DNA from: Pyrenula massariospora
Lineage: Eukaryota; Ascomycota; Eurotiomycetes; Pyrenulales; Pyrenulaceae
Length of the DNA: 64,000 bases
Assembly (NCBI GenBank): GCA_021030905.1
Contig: JAGFMI010000004.1
Span: 2,294,001-2,358,000, forward strand
Direction: 5' to 3'
In this document: piece after piece, positions 1 to 11,149 of the stretch
How the letters are laid out: each line of letters begins with the position of its first letter
How positions within the stretch are numbered: position 1 is the stretch's first letter
Notes under the pieces: generated by a model
What the model was told of the DNA's origin: nothing
Databases searched by the model: none
The model's input: the letters and a program-made list of their open reading frames with translations, nothing else
Program-made: the position numbers and the translations under genes

Positions 1-1331
1 GGAGAACTGCAGGGACTCAGGCAGGGCAGCCGGCCTACAGAGCTACGGTCACTGCCTGTCATCGAGTCTCTTTCTTACTGTAGTGGTTAATTAGAGTGTA
101 TCTCGCCACAGGTTTGCGACTATCAGTTCAAGTGGTGGCTCCCCAGCCTCGACTATCTGCCCCCGACGGCGGATTTCAGCGTGCCTCTTCCGGATGGGAC
201 ACCCCCTCTCGACGGATTTCGGTATCTTACTTCCTTCATCCTCATGCACGAGGTTTGTTGCTTCCCACAGCTCCATGCTTGCCGTCCCTCGCATGCTGAC
301 AATCTTGCTCTAGGTATTCCACTTGCCGCCATATTCATGTATGCTCACCCCCCAAGTCGCCTATTCATATGAAGTTATAATCTGTTAACCCAACAATCAA
401 TTTGCTCTTTATACATCCTCCCTTCTGGTTTTCCTTTTCCCCGCTGCTGACCCACCGGACCTATAGTTGAAGATGAGTCGGTCCGGTTTGGTTCCACCGC
501 TCTGGCTGTCCGCTGGAAAGATACCCAACTCGTTCTACCTAAATTTAAGCCACTCAACGCCTCGAACTATGCCTTTTTCGCTCTGCTAGCCCGCCTGCAG
601 GACCGTCACTGGCGGCTAAGCAACGATGGTAGTCTGGCGTTTGATGGGTATCTGGAGCAAGATTGGGATCTTTACCAACCACCATATGCAAGTATTAGGA
701 GGAAGGATGAACGGCTTGAAGGACAGAAAAGGAGTGAGTAATTGGAACTGTGATAGGTTCGCGGGCCCAATGCCTCCCCGTGCAATTCAATTTGTTCAAA
801 TCACTCCAAGGACTGGAGGCAAATACTGCGAAGAATAGCGTGAAATCCTATCGCCGAAACCTACTATGTAACTTGATAGTTCAAAGGTTTTAGCTTTTCT
901 CTCCTTGGTGTTCAGCGTTTGCATCAAATATATGTAATCCATTGCGAACGCCTAAGCTATAGAGCTTACATGAGCTCAGGGTTAGCGAGAGTATGATATA
1001 AAGAATCTACTTGTTTCAGCTGTACGAGGAAAGCTCTGAAGGATAACTCTTTGGACCAAGCATGGCAAGAAGATACTTCTGTGGTAGAGTAATTTTGCGC
1101 AAAAACCGGCTTTCAAAGCGGAATTAGGGAAGCGGTAAAATGTTTTTAGTGCACGGGACTGGATAGGACGGTTGACCGAGACCGGAAGCAGGAACTAGCA
1201 GTCAAGAGAGTGACTCGTAAACTAGAGGATTGAGAGTGTGGCATTGTTTCGACGTGCGTAATGGAGTAAGGTCCTCATTGTTGCCCAAGGACGTCGTCTA
1301 ATGAGAGAAATTCGCACCGGTCCCAATTTAG
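1..1331. other. no gene supported
   Basis: Only short overlapping open frames without recognisable motifs or splice structure. No tRNA with both A and B boxes was seen. I see nothing I can support here. Confidence 0.5.
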
Positions 1332-1790
1332 TCACAGCTTTGATAACTCGAATACTCCATCAGTAAAATCTACTACCCGCGCCTTCTCGAGGACCTCGCT
1401 AGCGACCTTCTTGAAGGCGGCATGAGTGGGGTCATCGTTCACGTAGTAATCTCTGTCTTCAGCGCTTTCAAATTCTACGATGAATGCGTGCGTCATGCCA
1501 TTCTGCAGAATGTAATCAGCATATGGCTCCTGATTTCGAAAGGACTGAGCATACTTGGACTCCTTCTGGTGAGTTATCTGTACCGCCGGCTGTAGATTTG
1601 ATGTACGGCTTCTTGGAAGTCGGATGAATGCAGTTGTCCTTCAGGGCGAGCATGCGTTGAGAGATCTTTAACGGGAAAAGGTCTATCAATATTCAATGAA
1701 GCCATGTTGCGAGGGGAATCTTACATCATTGATAGTATCAGGACTTGCAGATGATTTAAATCTGAAGAGCACAATGTGGGTGACACCCAT
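1332..1790 (-). CDS. Dabb (stress-responsive A/B barrel) domain protein
   Basis: Three exons on the minus strand (1790-1725, 1665-1555, 1502-1332) join into a 115-residue protein. It starts MGVTHIVLFRFK, which is the first strand of the dimeric alpha/beta-barrel (Dabb) fold, and later carries NGMTHAFIVEFES and YVNDDPTHAAF, the conserved second half of the family. Introns are 59 bp (1666-1724, ending AAG) and 52 bp (1503-1554, ending CAG); removing them keeps one frame. The length is normal for single-domain fungal Dabb proteins. These are small soluble cytosolic proteins linked to stress or, in some pathways, to cyclisation chemistry; the exact role here is unknown. The nearest gene is the rhodopsin-domain gene about 1.2 kb away on the same strand. 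There is no sign of a shared pathway. Confidence 0.85.
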
Positions 1791-2975
1791 TTTCGGGCTT
1801 AGTGATTCATGGAAAAGATTGGGACCTGAAAGCTAGATGAAGAGAACGACGATACTGAGAACAGTCGGACCGATAACTAGCTAGCTTACGTTGAGTGAGG
1901 TAAAGGTATAAGAAAGTGAACTGTATTCGAACATCAACTTAAGGTAATGTCACAGAAAAGGAAGCGGAGCGGAAGTCCGCCAAATTTGGCCGAGGTATCG
2001 CATAACACCTGACATTTTAGAATATTCAAAGTGTTAATTTCAATGCTGATCGATGCTATTTACCATTCCAGCATGACAATAAAATGTAGAGAAGCTGCAA
2101 TTATTGTAGCAACGATCCCAAAGCTCTTCCATGCAGGACCAAAATAACCCTTTCTAACACCGCACAAGCCTCTCGGTGACAATGTCGTTGCCGAAGGTCT
2201 CCGACCACCACCAACACCGCCGTACCAAGCCAGTCCTCGGAGTGTGTCCCATGCCCGGAGCTTCAACACCTGCCGACTTCGCCATCCGCGTGCCAAAAAC
2301 CTCAGTCCAACCAAACAGTCCTGCCCTGCCGGTTCAGCCGCCCAGTCTAGACCACGCAGTTAGCGCTCGCAGATCTCTGACCAAGATCCGTGCCTAGTTG
2401 CAGATCCTTTCGGCTACTTTCTATCTACCACAGACCCTTTAAGGTAATGTTGGGGATGGCGGCAGGAAGATTGGGTGGGGGCGCTTTCGAGAGGTACGTC
2501 ATGCTGACCACCCTTTTCTGACGCCATTGTTTCAGCACTCTAGGCTGAAGGTGGAGAGGGGATTGCCTGAGAAGGAGAGTGAAGTGGGGTGAGCTTGTGA
2601 TGTATGGGTGAAGATGCCGATCTGGGCTCCGTGGAACGCGTATTGGGGTTATTAAAGATGTGGGTAGGAAGGAGATGGAATTATGAGAGGTGAGCTGCTC
2701 ACTAGTGCCAAGGGCGAAATGGCATGGGAATGGGCATAGTACGCTATCTAGAGTCTCTACCTCTAAGAGCTGCTGTCCCCGTAGAATTTTCGAGGGAACC
2801 CGGTATTTCGACAGGGGAATGAGGTTCCAATTCGTTACTAGTATTCTCAGATTGATGGCCCTCTGTACTCTGGCTTCTATTCTTTTAAAGTTCTATATTG
2901 AACTATAAGCCCAGCACAAAATGCACGCTAGAGATAGCCGAAAGCCTGAGCTTTTTGCAGCACACTTCTCCATTG
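1791..2975. other. intergenic, no clear gene
   Basis: A plus-strand frame at about 2176-2397 is open for 73 codons and proline-rich but has no recognisable domain. An overlapping minus-strand frame (2060-2314) ends in a hydrophobic stretch. Neither has splice or family support, so neither is called. Confidence 0.4.
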
Positions 2976-4546
2976 TTACACAGCATCGAAGCCCCGGGAT
3001 AAGCCACTCCTTTCCCATGGTGTCGGATCTAAGTTAGACTCGTTTCCAACCTCGTTTACACGCGTCGCCTGGGTATCGGTGCTCGCTTTGGGAGCAAGAT
3101 ACGCAAGTGGAACCGTTGAGAGGGAAGGCACAGAAACCTTGTGGCGAGGAAGGTAGTCGAAACTTCCACGGCCGCTGAGCTTCGCATCCGACATTACCGT
3201 GCCAGTCTCTGTGGCCGAACCGTCGCTGACACGCGTAGTAGAAGCGCCACTTGTTTTGGATCTCGATGTCAGCTTCTCTGCAGCGTGTAGGATTCCGGAA
3301 CGTGAAGAGATCCACCGGCGTCGGACTGCTATTGGGAGAGTGTGAGCTGCGCGGAAGCTGAGGCTCGGGAGATTGCAAGCAATCAGGCCGACGCCAACTT
3401 CTAGAGTGGGCCACGTATAGATTTGGAGGTCGGAATCTAGGCGTTCTTGTCAGTCGGTAAGTCCACGAGTAATCACGTTAGAGTGATGTTGGGCTCTCGT
3501 TTTGCCAGAATCACCTACCTTGGAAGAAATTTGTGCCATTTTCAATCGCCGACGGATCCGTAAGTAGAACTAATTGGAATATTGTATTGATGAGACTGGC
3601 AATGAACGCGCTAGAAGACATTAGATCGAGTTTAAGTAACGAAACATTTTAGCACGGTGGCTTACAAGCCTCCAATTAAGAAGATCGTGGTCATTATTAG
3701 TTTACGCGAAAGGTTTAGGTGCAGTCTTAAAACCTATACAGACAGAACGAGTCAGCCGTTTAGAAAGGATTATTGAAGAATGAAGAGCGATATACTTACA
3801 AAAGGGATTGGCAAGATGATAAGGCACATGTCTATCACGCTGTCCAGGAGAAAGACTCCCGGTTGCATATCAAAACCCCAAGAATCACAAGATGACCACC
3901 CGCCCTCAAAATTGGCGTGAATATTGCTTCCACAGTATAGTAGCCATGCAAGGAAGCCATACACGAGCCACAGAAGTGTCAGCGAGATGACAATCCAGCT
4001 GCTGATATTGAATTTTCGGCCGACGAAGATACGGCGGTAAAAGAAAAGAATCGATAATTTGATCAAGGCGCTGGCTGCGAGATAGAATATCACCAAAGCA
4101 CCAGTTACCTTATGTCTTGTCAACATGGAGACCCTTTTGGATGTTTGAAGGTGAAAGAAGGAATTTGTTGCATACTCGTGCAAGAACTCGTTGTTGCTCG
4201 GTGACAATATTGGGATCCGTCTCTGTTTGCTCCACAAAAGCGTTCTTATACATCCCTTAGCAGCAGGTTATTCTCACACTCGAGACTAGAGTAGCATTAA
4301 ATTGATTACCCACCACATAAAAGCGAAGCGCAACAGCCTGTCACGCAGAGCTGTAAAAAAAGTTAATTTAGGCTCGAAGTCGGCTCATTGGACGCGAACC
4401 CATGCAGGAAGGCAAAGCCAATCATCGATCCGTTTTGAGGCTTTCTGGTGATGGCGAACGTAGAATCGAAGAGTTACTAGAATCCCACCGATAATGGGAA
4501 AACAATATCCGATTGCCAGAACGCTGTTGCGCGATGCTATTCCCAT
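2976..4546 (-). CDS. fungal rhodopsin-domain (SAT4/Pth11-related) integral membrane protein
   Basis: Seven exons (4546-4400, 4337-4310, 4255-4176, 4108-3800, 3733-3666, 3610-3519, 3436-2976) give 394 residues in one frame. Visible family marks are the helix-loop RFYVRHHQKASKRIDDWL, the helix ALIKLSILFFYRRIF, a tryptophan/cysteine loop (GGWSSCDSW) before a helix ending LIILPIPF, and KLIMTTIFLIGGFAFIASL. This is the pattern of the fungal rhodopsin domain (PF20684), with seven membrane helices and a polar C-terminal tail of about 120 residues. No CFEM domain precedes it; the start MGIASRNS leads straight into helix 1. Members act as membrane sensors or receptors; the ligand cannot be inferred. 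Two of the six introns end in AAG and one has a weak GTTCGC donor, so those joins (4338-4399, 4256-4309, 4109-4175) are the least certain. Confidence 0.8.
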
Positions 4547-6975
4547 CTTGGTGACGAGGTATATCGAACTTTCAAAATATAATTGGAAAGACGAAGCAGA
4601 TAGACAGCCTGATATACCGGGAATCAGATACGAGCCTGTGTGAAATCAGCTCCAGCCACAAGCTTACATCGGCCCCCACACTCGATGCCTGACAACCTTC
4701 AGAACGTCGGTAAGCAAATGATAGCATCCATTTGGCGAAGGTGTCAAGGCTACTGGTATCACTTGCGTGATCGGCAGGATAAGTAAAAGGAGTGCAAGCC
4801 TCTGTACGTCATAAGGTTTCGCAAGGCATTAAGAAAACTTCTACAGTCATTGCGGAAGAAGAAGACTGCCAGCTAACGAATGTCCATCCAAAATGTCTAT
4901 CAATCGTCGATGTCGGGATATTTTTCGGCGATTTAGGAGTAAACTCGCCATGGATTCACAGCACATCTCAGTCGGCAGCAGAGAGTACCAGCGAGATAAC
5001 GGACATCTGAGTATCATTCATCCTTGTAATTTCGCTGCTGGCAAGGAATGGGAGGGATGAGACGTGATCGACGGAGGCCGTCGGTCTGGACAACTCGAAA
5101 AGGCATTTGCTCTGAGTAATCTGAAAAAACGGTTGGCCGTAACACAGACACAGCAGCTACGGCACGAGCCGTACGCAGCGAGAAGTAGCACTGGGGAGAA
5201 CGGCTGAGGTGTGGCTTTTCCAATCAGGCGAACTGGTGGCCCGTCCATGAGGAATATGGTGAAGTCATTTTCACGCGCTCGGTCTCACGCCGTCCAACAG
5301 GCGGATAGCTCTCTCGACCTGCACTAGTCACGCTTGAGACTACCAAGTTGAGTTGTGGTGGCTGCAAAGGTGGTCTCAAGAAGGTATCCCCTAGATAAGA
5401 TAAGGGCCCGCGGTCCACGGCTCTTGCCGCCTGTTGCGCAAAACAGGTGCTGACAAGGTTTGATGCGCTAACTAGTTAGTTGTTCTAGCTTAGTTATTCA
5501 ACGACTCCATTCCTTCGCAATTGTTTTTTCCCACTTGCTAGGATCGTCTAGGTCGTAATTGCTTTTGTCGGCTTTCCAAATCTTGCGCTCTCTTCGGCAT
5601 CCTCACTTGTCCGACTCGGCTATCTGTAAGTTAGTAGCTGCTCTGGCTGTCCCAATCTTGGCACCGTGCACCGACGTCTTGGGCTGTGAATGCAGAAACT
5701 TTAGTAGTTTCTCGCAGAGGCTATGCGGCAGAACTTAGTCTGGAAGGAAATCGCCATCGAGCGGGAATTGCCGCCGCGAGTCTTTGGGCAGGTCAAGCCA
5801 CAGTGGAGGCTTTGACAGAGGTGACGCTATCGCAACATACAAGGACCGGCTTATCATGGCTGCCATGACCTGCCGGAATTGCAGAAATATGCGCGCGGCT
5901 CACCTCTTTCGGGTGTTAGGGTAACGTTGCTTTATACTCACCGTTTACCGCATGAGTCAGCTACCGATTGCAAGCCTTGAATATCGGATGCCTGCATTAC
6001 AGAAGCATTATCCAGAGCTAATGTGCAGATGAGCGCACCAAGCACCCGTGCATGCTACATTTAAAAGTATTGGAAAGCAAGAAGTGACAACAAGGTTTCG
6101 ATTATCTCTTATCAAGCGTGTCTACGGTGCAAGGCGATCGAAGCACCGACGGTCCAGCTCACACGACAAATCCCAGCAGCGGAGGCGAATGCACGTGCGG
6201 GAACTCCACAGCATGTGAGCAATCGCCTATCAGCTCTTCGTCGGTGACCTCTAAGCCCCCTCGCTATCTCGGGCCGCATGTCTAATGCCGTCCAGCAGCA
6301 GCAGCAGCAGCAGCTACGCGCTATTTACTGCCTTTTCGTTCCCTCTTTACTTGCATCTTAGTTTTTCTCCTCAGCCTTCAAGTGTCCTGCCGGTTCGCCA
6401 AGATTCTCTGATCCCACTCTCACCCTTTGAGTTCTTCTCTCTCCCCTGCACTCTCCTTTCTGGTGGGGAGCCATGTCATAAACGTCCAGAAATAGTCCTT
6501 TACCCGCTCGAGTAGCAACCGGAACTGCGTCTTGATGAAACTAGCTCCTATCGCGATGTCCGCCAGGCCTTCGATCGTATCCTGTATATAGGAGTCACTA
6601 CTGAACGCGGTAGATATGGCCTTATGTAGAGCAGGGCTGAATCGGTAAAGTCGCGGAAGGACATGATCAGACCGCGGAAAATCTCGGTGCTGATGCCAAG
6701 AGTTTCGAGGGCTCGTATGGTTATATAGGTAGGAGTATGGGCCGAGAAGACACTCTCGCCCCTAGTGAAGAGGTTCTAGTCGCTAATGTTGAAAGAGGTC
6801 CAGTAGGCGTCGTTTCTTGCGAGAGCTATTCGCATGAAATAACGTTTCAAGTCATAAACGGAACACGTCACTATATTTTGACGAAGTCGTTGCAAGAGAA
6901 TGGTTTCTTAATCTCGGGCCCGCCCTGTAGGCTCCACGTCCAGGCAGGAGAGACGGAAAATCATCGGTAGAACCA
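4547..6975. other. intergenic, 2.4 kb
   Basis: Contains scattered short open frames on both strands without recognisable domains, plus a short CAG microsatellite listed separately. The left end holds the promoter of the rhodopsin-domain gene. No gene can be supported. Confidence 0.45.
6293..6313. repeat. (CAG)7 microsatellite
   Basis: Seven perfect CAG units in a row. On the plus strand one frame reads a short serine run inside an unsupported open frame. It is most likely a neutral trinucleotide repeat. Confidence 0.9.
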
Positions 6976-9900
6976 TTATTCAGCCCGTCCTCGGCCGCGT
7001 GAGATGATAGACTTCCAGGCAGAGCCAATGATACCATGGCCAGGAAGCACTGGTGGAGACTTCAATTCATCTGGAAGAGACTTTCCTCTGAAGCTGCCGC
7101 TTGCCTTGTCCATGAAGCGCCTGTGGAAAGAGTTTCCGTGTTTGGTCATGCATCCTCCATGCTGAATGAGCATCCTCATCGCTCTTAGTAACGGCTCAAA
7201 GTCGCTCGCTTGCCGGCTTTTATGAAGAGTAAAATTGATCATCCAGTAATCTAAGGGAGTGCGTCCTTGGCTATCAAGGGCGTTCACGTTACCTTTGGCT
7301 TCGATCAATGGCTGAGCGAGCGCCCAGAAAAGGTGAAGGGGAGTAGTGGATATTAAGTCGGATCCAGTTCGGCAGACAAGAGTTGTATTTGGATTTTGAC
7401 CGTTGGAAAGGAGAAGCGACGAAATCTTAGACGAGTACTCAGTGAGGGGCATGAAAGCCTGATTGAAACCTTCTAAAGGTACGCCTTCGAATATTAAATC
7501 AAAAGCAGATGATTCTCGATACAAAATTGTCGAGTCTGATGTATTTTCAATGATCTCCTGTATCATTTCTACCCATATGTGCTCTGAAATTGTAAAGAAT
7601 TCAATATTAAGATGGGCATTCCATGCACATAAAACAGCACAATGGAGTATCGGTATTCCTTGAGGCTTGTCCAAAGAGCTAAATGATGGAGATCTCCTCA
7701 GTCTATCTTTGAGGTAGAGTCTAAGGCCTGCGCAAACGGCGAAAGTTGCTGCAGAATCGCAGAACCGTAGTTTCTGCTGTTTCGGAACAATGCACGGGGG
7801 ACGCGAGGTACCACTCCTTTCGAATTGACTCCATTTCCAGGAAGAGAAAACATCTGGCTCGATAGTATCCAGAAAGCTTCCCAGATGGACGCCAGTTGTG
7901 GATTCTGAAAGATTTGCGTATTTCATAGCCTTTTGCACATCCATTGGCCTTGTCTCGCTCCCCATCAGAGCATTTCTGGTGAGCCAGTATTTAGCAAGGT
8001 AGGTGGAACCATTTTCTGAGCTGAGACGGAATTGATAGGCCTGACCAACGATAGACTCTTTCACTTCGGGCTTTGCGAGGAAGTCCTTCATAGTTCGATG
8101 AATAAACTGAACTCTTTGCCGATTCCCGGGAAGAACTTCGATAAGACCGCCGCACAAATTCATAAGTTGTCGCGACATCTCAGACTCGGGTATGTGCTGG
8201 TTGATGGTCGTCTGCAAGCGCTCTAAGCTGTCTTCAAACGAGGAACCCTGAGCGCAGGCAGAAGCGTAAAATAATTCGTCAAGCCAGGTAATGTCGGTTG
8301 AACGATGTAGAATTTCAAGTAGGATGAACGCTGGATAACGGCTTCCAGGTGATATGCGGTTCACTGTTCGGCGAAAGTGTTCTTCTAATTCGTTGGGAAG
8401 ATCTAGTAGAAGTTGCCTTAGATCAGAGATGGTTGTCGCATGCCCAGACTCAACTGTAGATTCCATACGATCGAGCACAAGCCTGACCCACAGAAAAACC
8501 CCTTCCGCACGTAATGCAATCATATCAACAAACTCCTTTGACTCTTCAATGGGAGCATGATTGGACAAAATTCCTTGGAGCTTTGGCATTTCCGATATTC
8601 TTCTGTCCACATACTTCCGGACATCGTCTTGTGTCTGGTTTTGTATCCAGAAGCCCGGGCATTCACTGAAATTTTTGACGAACGCATCCCATGGTCGACT
8701 TGAGAAACATATCTTGACGCGTATGGAAGCATCGGCTGGCTGTTCACCCAAAATCTTCAACACTTTCGCGATTCTTTCGGGAGCTCCGTAGTATTCATCT
8801 AGAGCATCAAGAAATATAGTGATCATGATCTTTGACTTTTTCTGCTTGAGCACTTTCTGGAGAGCTAATTCGAGCTTGTTCATATCCCACCGTTTGGACT
8901 CTGGCTGAAGAAATGCTTGAAAAACCTTCCTGGCAATCCACCCATCTGCATTGATAAGATTCACTAGAATTGAGCGTAGCAACCCTTCATAGGACTTCTG
9001 AAGCACTGAGCCACGCTCATGAAAAAAATGCCAGATAGGCACCGATTTGTACTGCTCTAAAGTGGACCCCAGCATGTCCAAAACTTTATCATTGGTAGCT
9101 AAACGTTCTGCACATATGATTGTCATTAATCTGCTAAGCGAGTTGAAACGAAAAATCGTGGTAAAAGCAGATGATCTGAAGGCGCGCGTCCGAGTCAATT
9201 CTTCAAAAGTCAATGAGAAACGTGTACATACTCATTAAGGTTGACTTCCCAGATCCAGCTTTGCCTTTAATCCAATATATGCCACGATCAGATTGTAGCC
9301 ATGAAACAAAGCCTAGTGGTTCTCTTTGGAGGATCCATTCGAATGTGTCGGATTGCGGGTTGGTAATATCGTTGCGGCGGAAAAGCATCTCTTCAAATCT
9401 TAAACTTTGTTGTAGCTCTGTAACAGTTAGAAGGTGCTGAGCGTAACACACAGCATTGCATCTAACCATTTAGATCTTCTCCATGAATAGGTTCCTTATG
9501 TTTATCGGGGACCTTCTTAGCTCCGAAGGTAAATAGCTTCTGGGCGGCTGCGCTTGGGATGGTGTTGGTCAGACGGTTTTGTTTTGGATTCCGAATCTCT
9601 ACTTCTCCAATAGCCCGTGCAATGGCGGATATAACACTTCGATAATTGTGGTCATCCTCTGCAAATTTGACCATATTCGAATGGTCCTCATTAATTGGAA
9701 ATACGCTCTGGAGCTGTGCGCTACTCTCAACTATCGCTGATTCCTCGGGCACTAGAACCTCATGTGGCCCTGTTCGTTCCCACTTCCCGTTGGCATTTTT
9801 CTGATCAGAATGTAAGCATACTGAATACTAAATTAACTAGACGAACGCACCACGACCGTCGGAGATCGCAAGGTCTCAAAAGCGACGACAAGATTAATAT

Positions 9901-10884
9901 GTTGTAGCCCGGAGATATTGCAGAAGTTGGTGGCTAGCTCTTTCAGGTAATCCGATTGGATAGATAGGTCTTGAACCAACGGCTTGTTCGGCTGAGATCT
10001 CACCATCGCCAGCAGGTGCTCGGTGTGCATTCCTTTATTAGGAACGCCAAAAAGAACAGCAGCACGTACGGCTTGCAAAGTGAAGGAGTCAATATCCGAT
10101 CCGCCAGCAAGATACAGAAAACTTCTTTTAAGGATAACGCCGCCTAGGCTATGCGCTAAGAACACGATGGGTTTCTGTAAGTCTCCCAAGGATCTCAAAT
10201 GGACTAATCTGTTGGTGAACTTGAGCGCCAGGTGATCGATGGTCTGAAATGATTGACTGTCAATCAATTTTGTGTCATATCCATATAATATAATCCGAAA
10301 CGATGGTTGATCTTTGGGGAGCTGATCACGCAGCCACATAAAATCGTTGTCGCTATCATTGCGACTTCGTTTCTTCCATGACCCATAAGCGTGACTAGCA
10401 AGACCCGAAATGGCGATGCAGCTACACAATTATGTCTCAGTCATAAGTTCAATGATTTCCTTGGTAAGACATACTCAAATTTGTGAAGGCTATGATCTAT
10501 CTCATTTAGCGGCGTGAAGTCGTTGAAGTGAGTGTCGAGCACCAAATCATTTCTCGACCCAGGGACAGGGAATTCCCATTGATCTAATCCGGTTTTGAAA
10601 TTTTCAGGCACATTTTCAAATCGGACGGTGGCTGTCTTCGATGGCGGCACCGCAAAATCGTCTACACTGGAAGCAAAGGAATTGATCACGAGGTCGTCGG
10701 AATTGATCAGTCCTGGAATCGAGCGAACTAAGAATTCTTTGAGTGACCATGCCTTCACATCAGGGGGAATACAGCGTATGCGAAAGGTCCACTTCTCTCT
10801 TTTCATGTTCGTGGTGTCCCACTGCGGAGGAAAGTCAACGCACACTAAAGTGGGGGAACAGAGAGTTGCGGGCGTCACTTCCAC
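6976..10884 (-). CDS. NLR-like STAND protein: SesB-type alpha/beta hydrolase - NACHT - ankyrin-like tail
   Basis: Five exons (10884-10475, 10421-9851, 9800-9467, 9417-9228, 9133-6976) give about 1220 residues. Residues 1-136 have no recognised domain. Residues 137 to about 330 form an alpha/beta hydrolase with the nucleophile elbow AHSLGG (Ser228) and the upstream ISGLASHAYGSW, typical of the SesB lipase-like effector domain of fungal NLRs. The NACHT NTPase follows, with Walker A GKAGSGKS at 490-497, Walker B IFLDALDEY at about 608-616, and the usual RSILVNLI and CFSSRPW segments. Around residues 1100-1165, TTPLHLF and DSQGRTPLDYW look like degenerate ankyrin units; there is no long repeat array. 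Such proteins are intracellular sensors that oligomerise on ligand binding and trigger incompatibility or cell death. The intron after Walker A is uncertain: the GTATGT donor does not keep frame, whereas GTACAC at 9227 with CTTAG at 9134 does. Confidence 0.85.
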
Positions 10885-11149
10885 GCAGCCCTAAGCGGGT
10901 TAGTTTAGACTTCAAGCCAAGAAAACGACGGCAGGGCCACCCGAGGCCGGTGCACCAAAGGATAGCCTAAGGCTAAGGGCTGACCTCCGGCCTGCAAGCA
11001 GACCTTTCTCCGTTTGAACCAAAACTTGTCCTCGGATAATTTTCTCTATCATGTAAGCTATGGGGAAAAGTATCGCGAAACTTGGCCAAGGTCTTAATTC
11101 TCTACCGGGGCAAATTAGGTTCACCTACGACTTTTGTCCGCTGCCCCAA

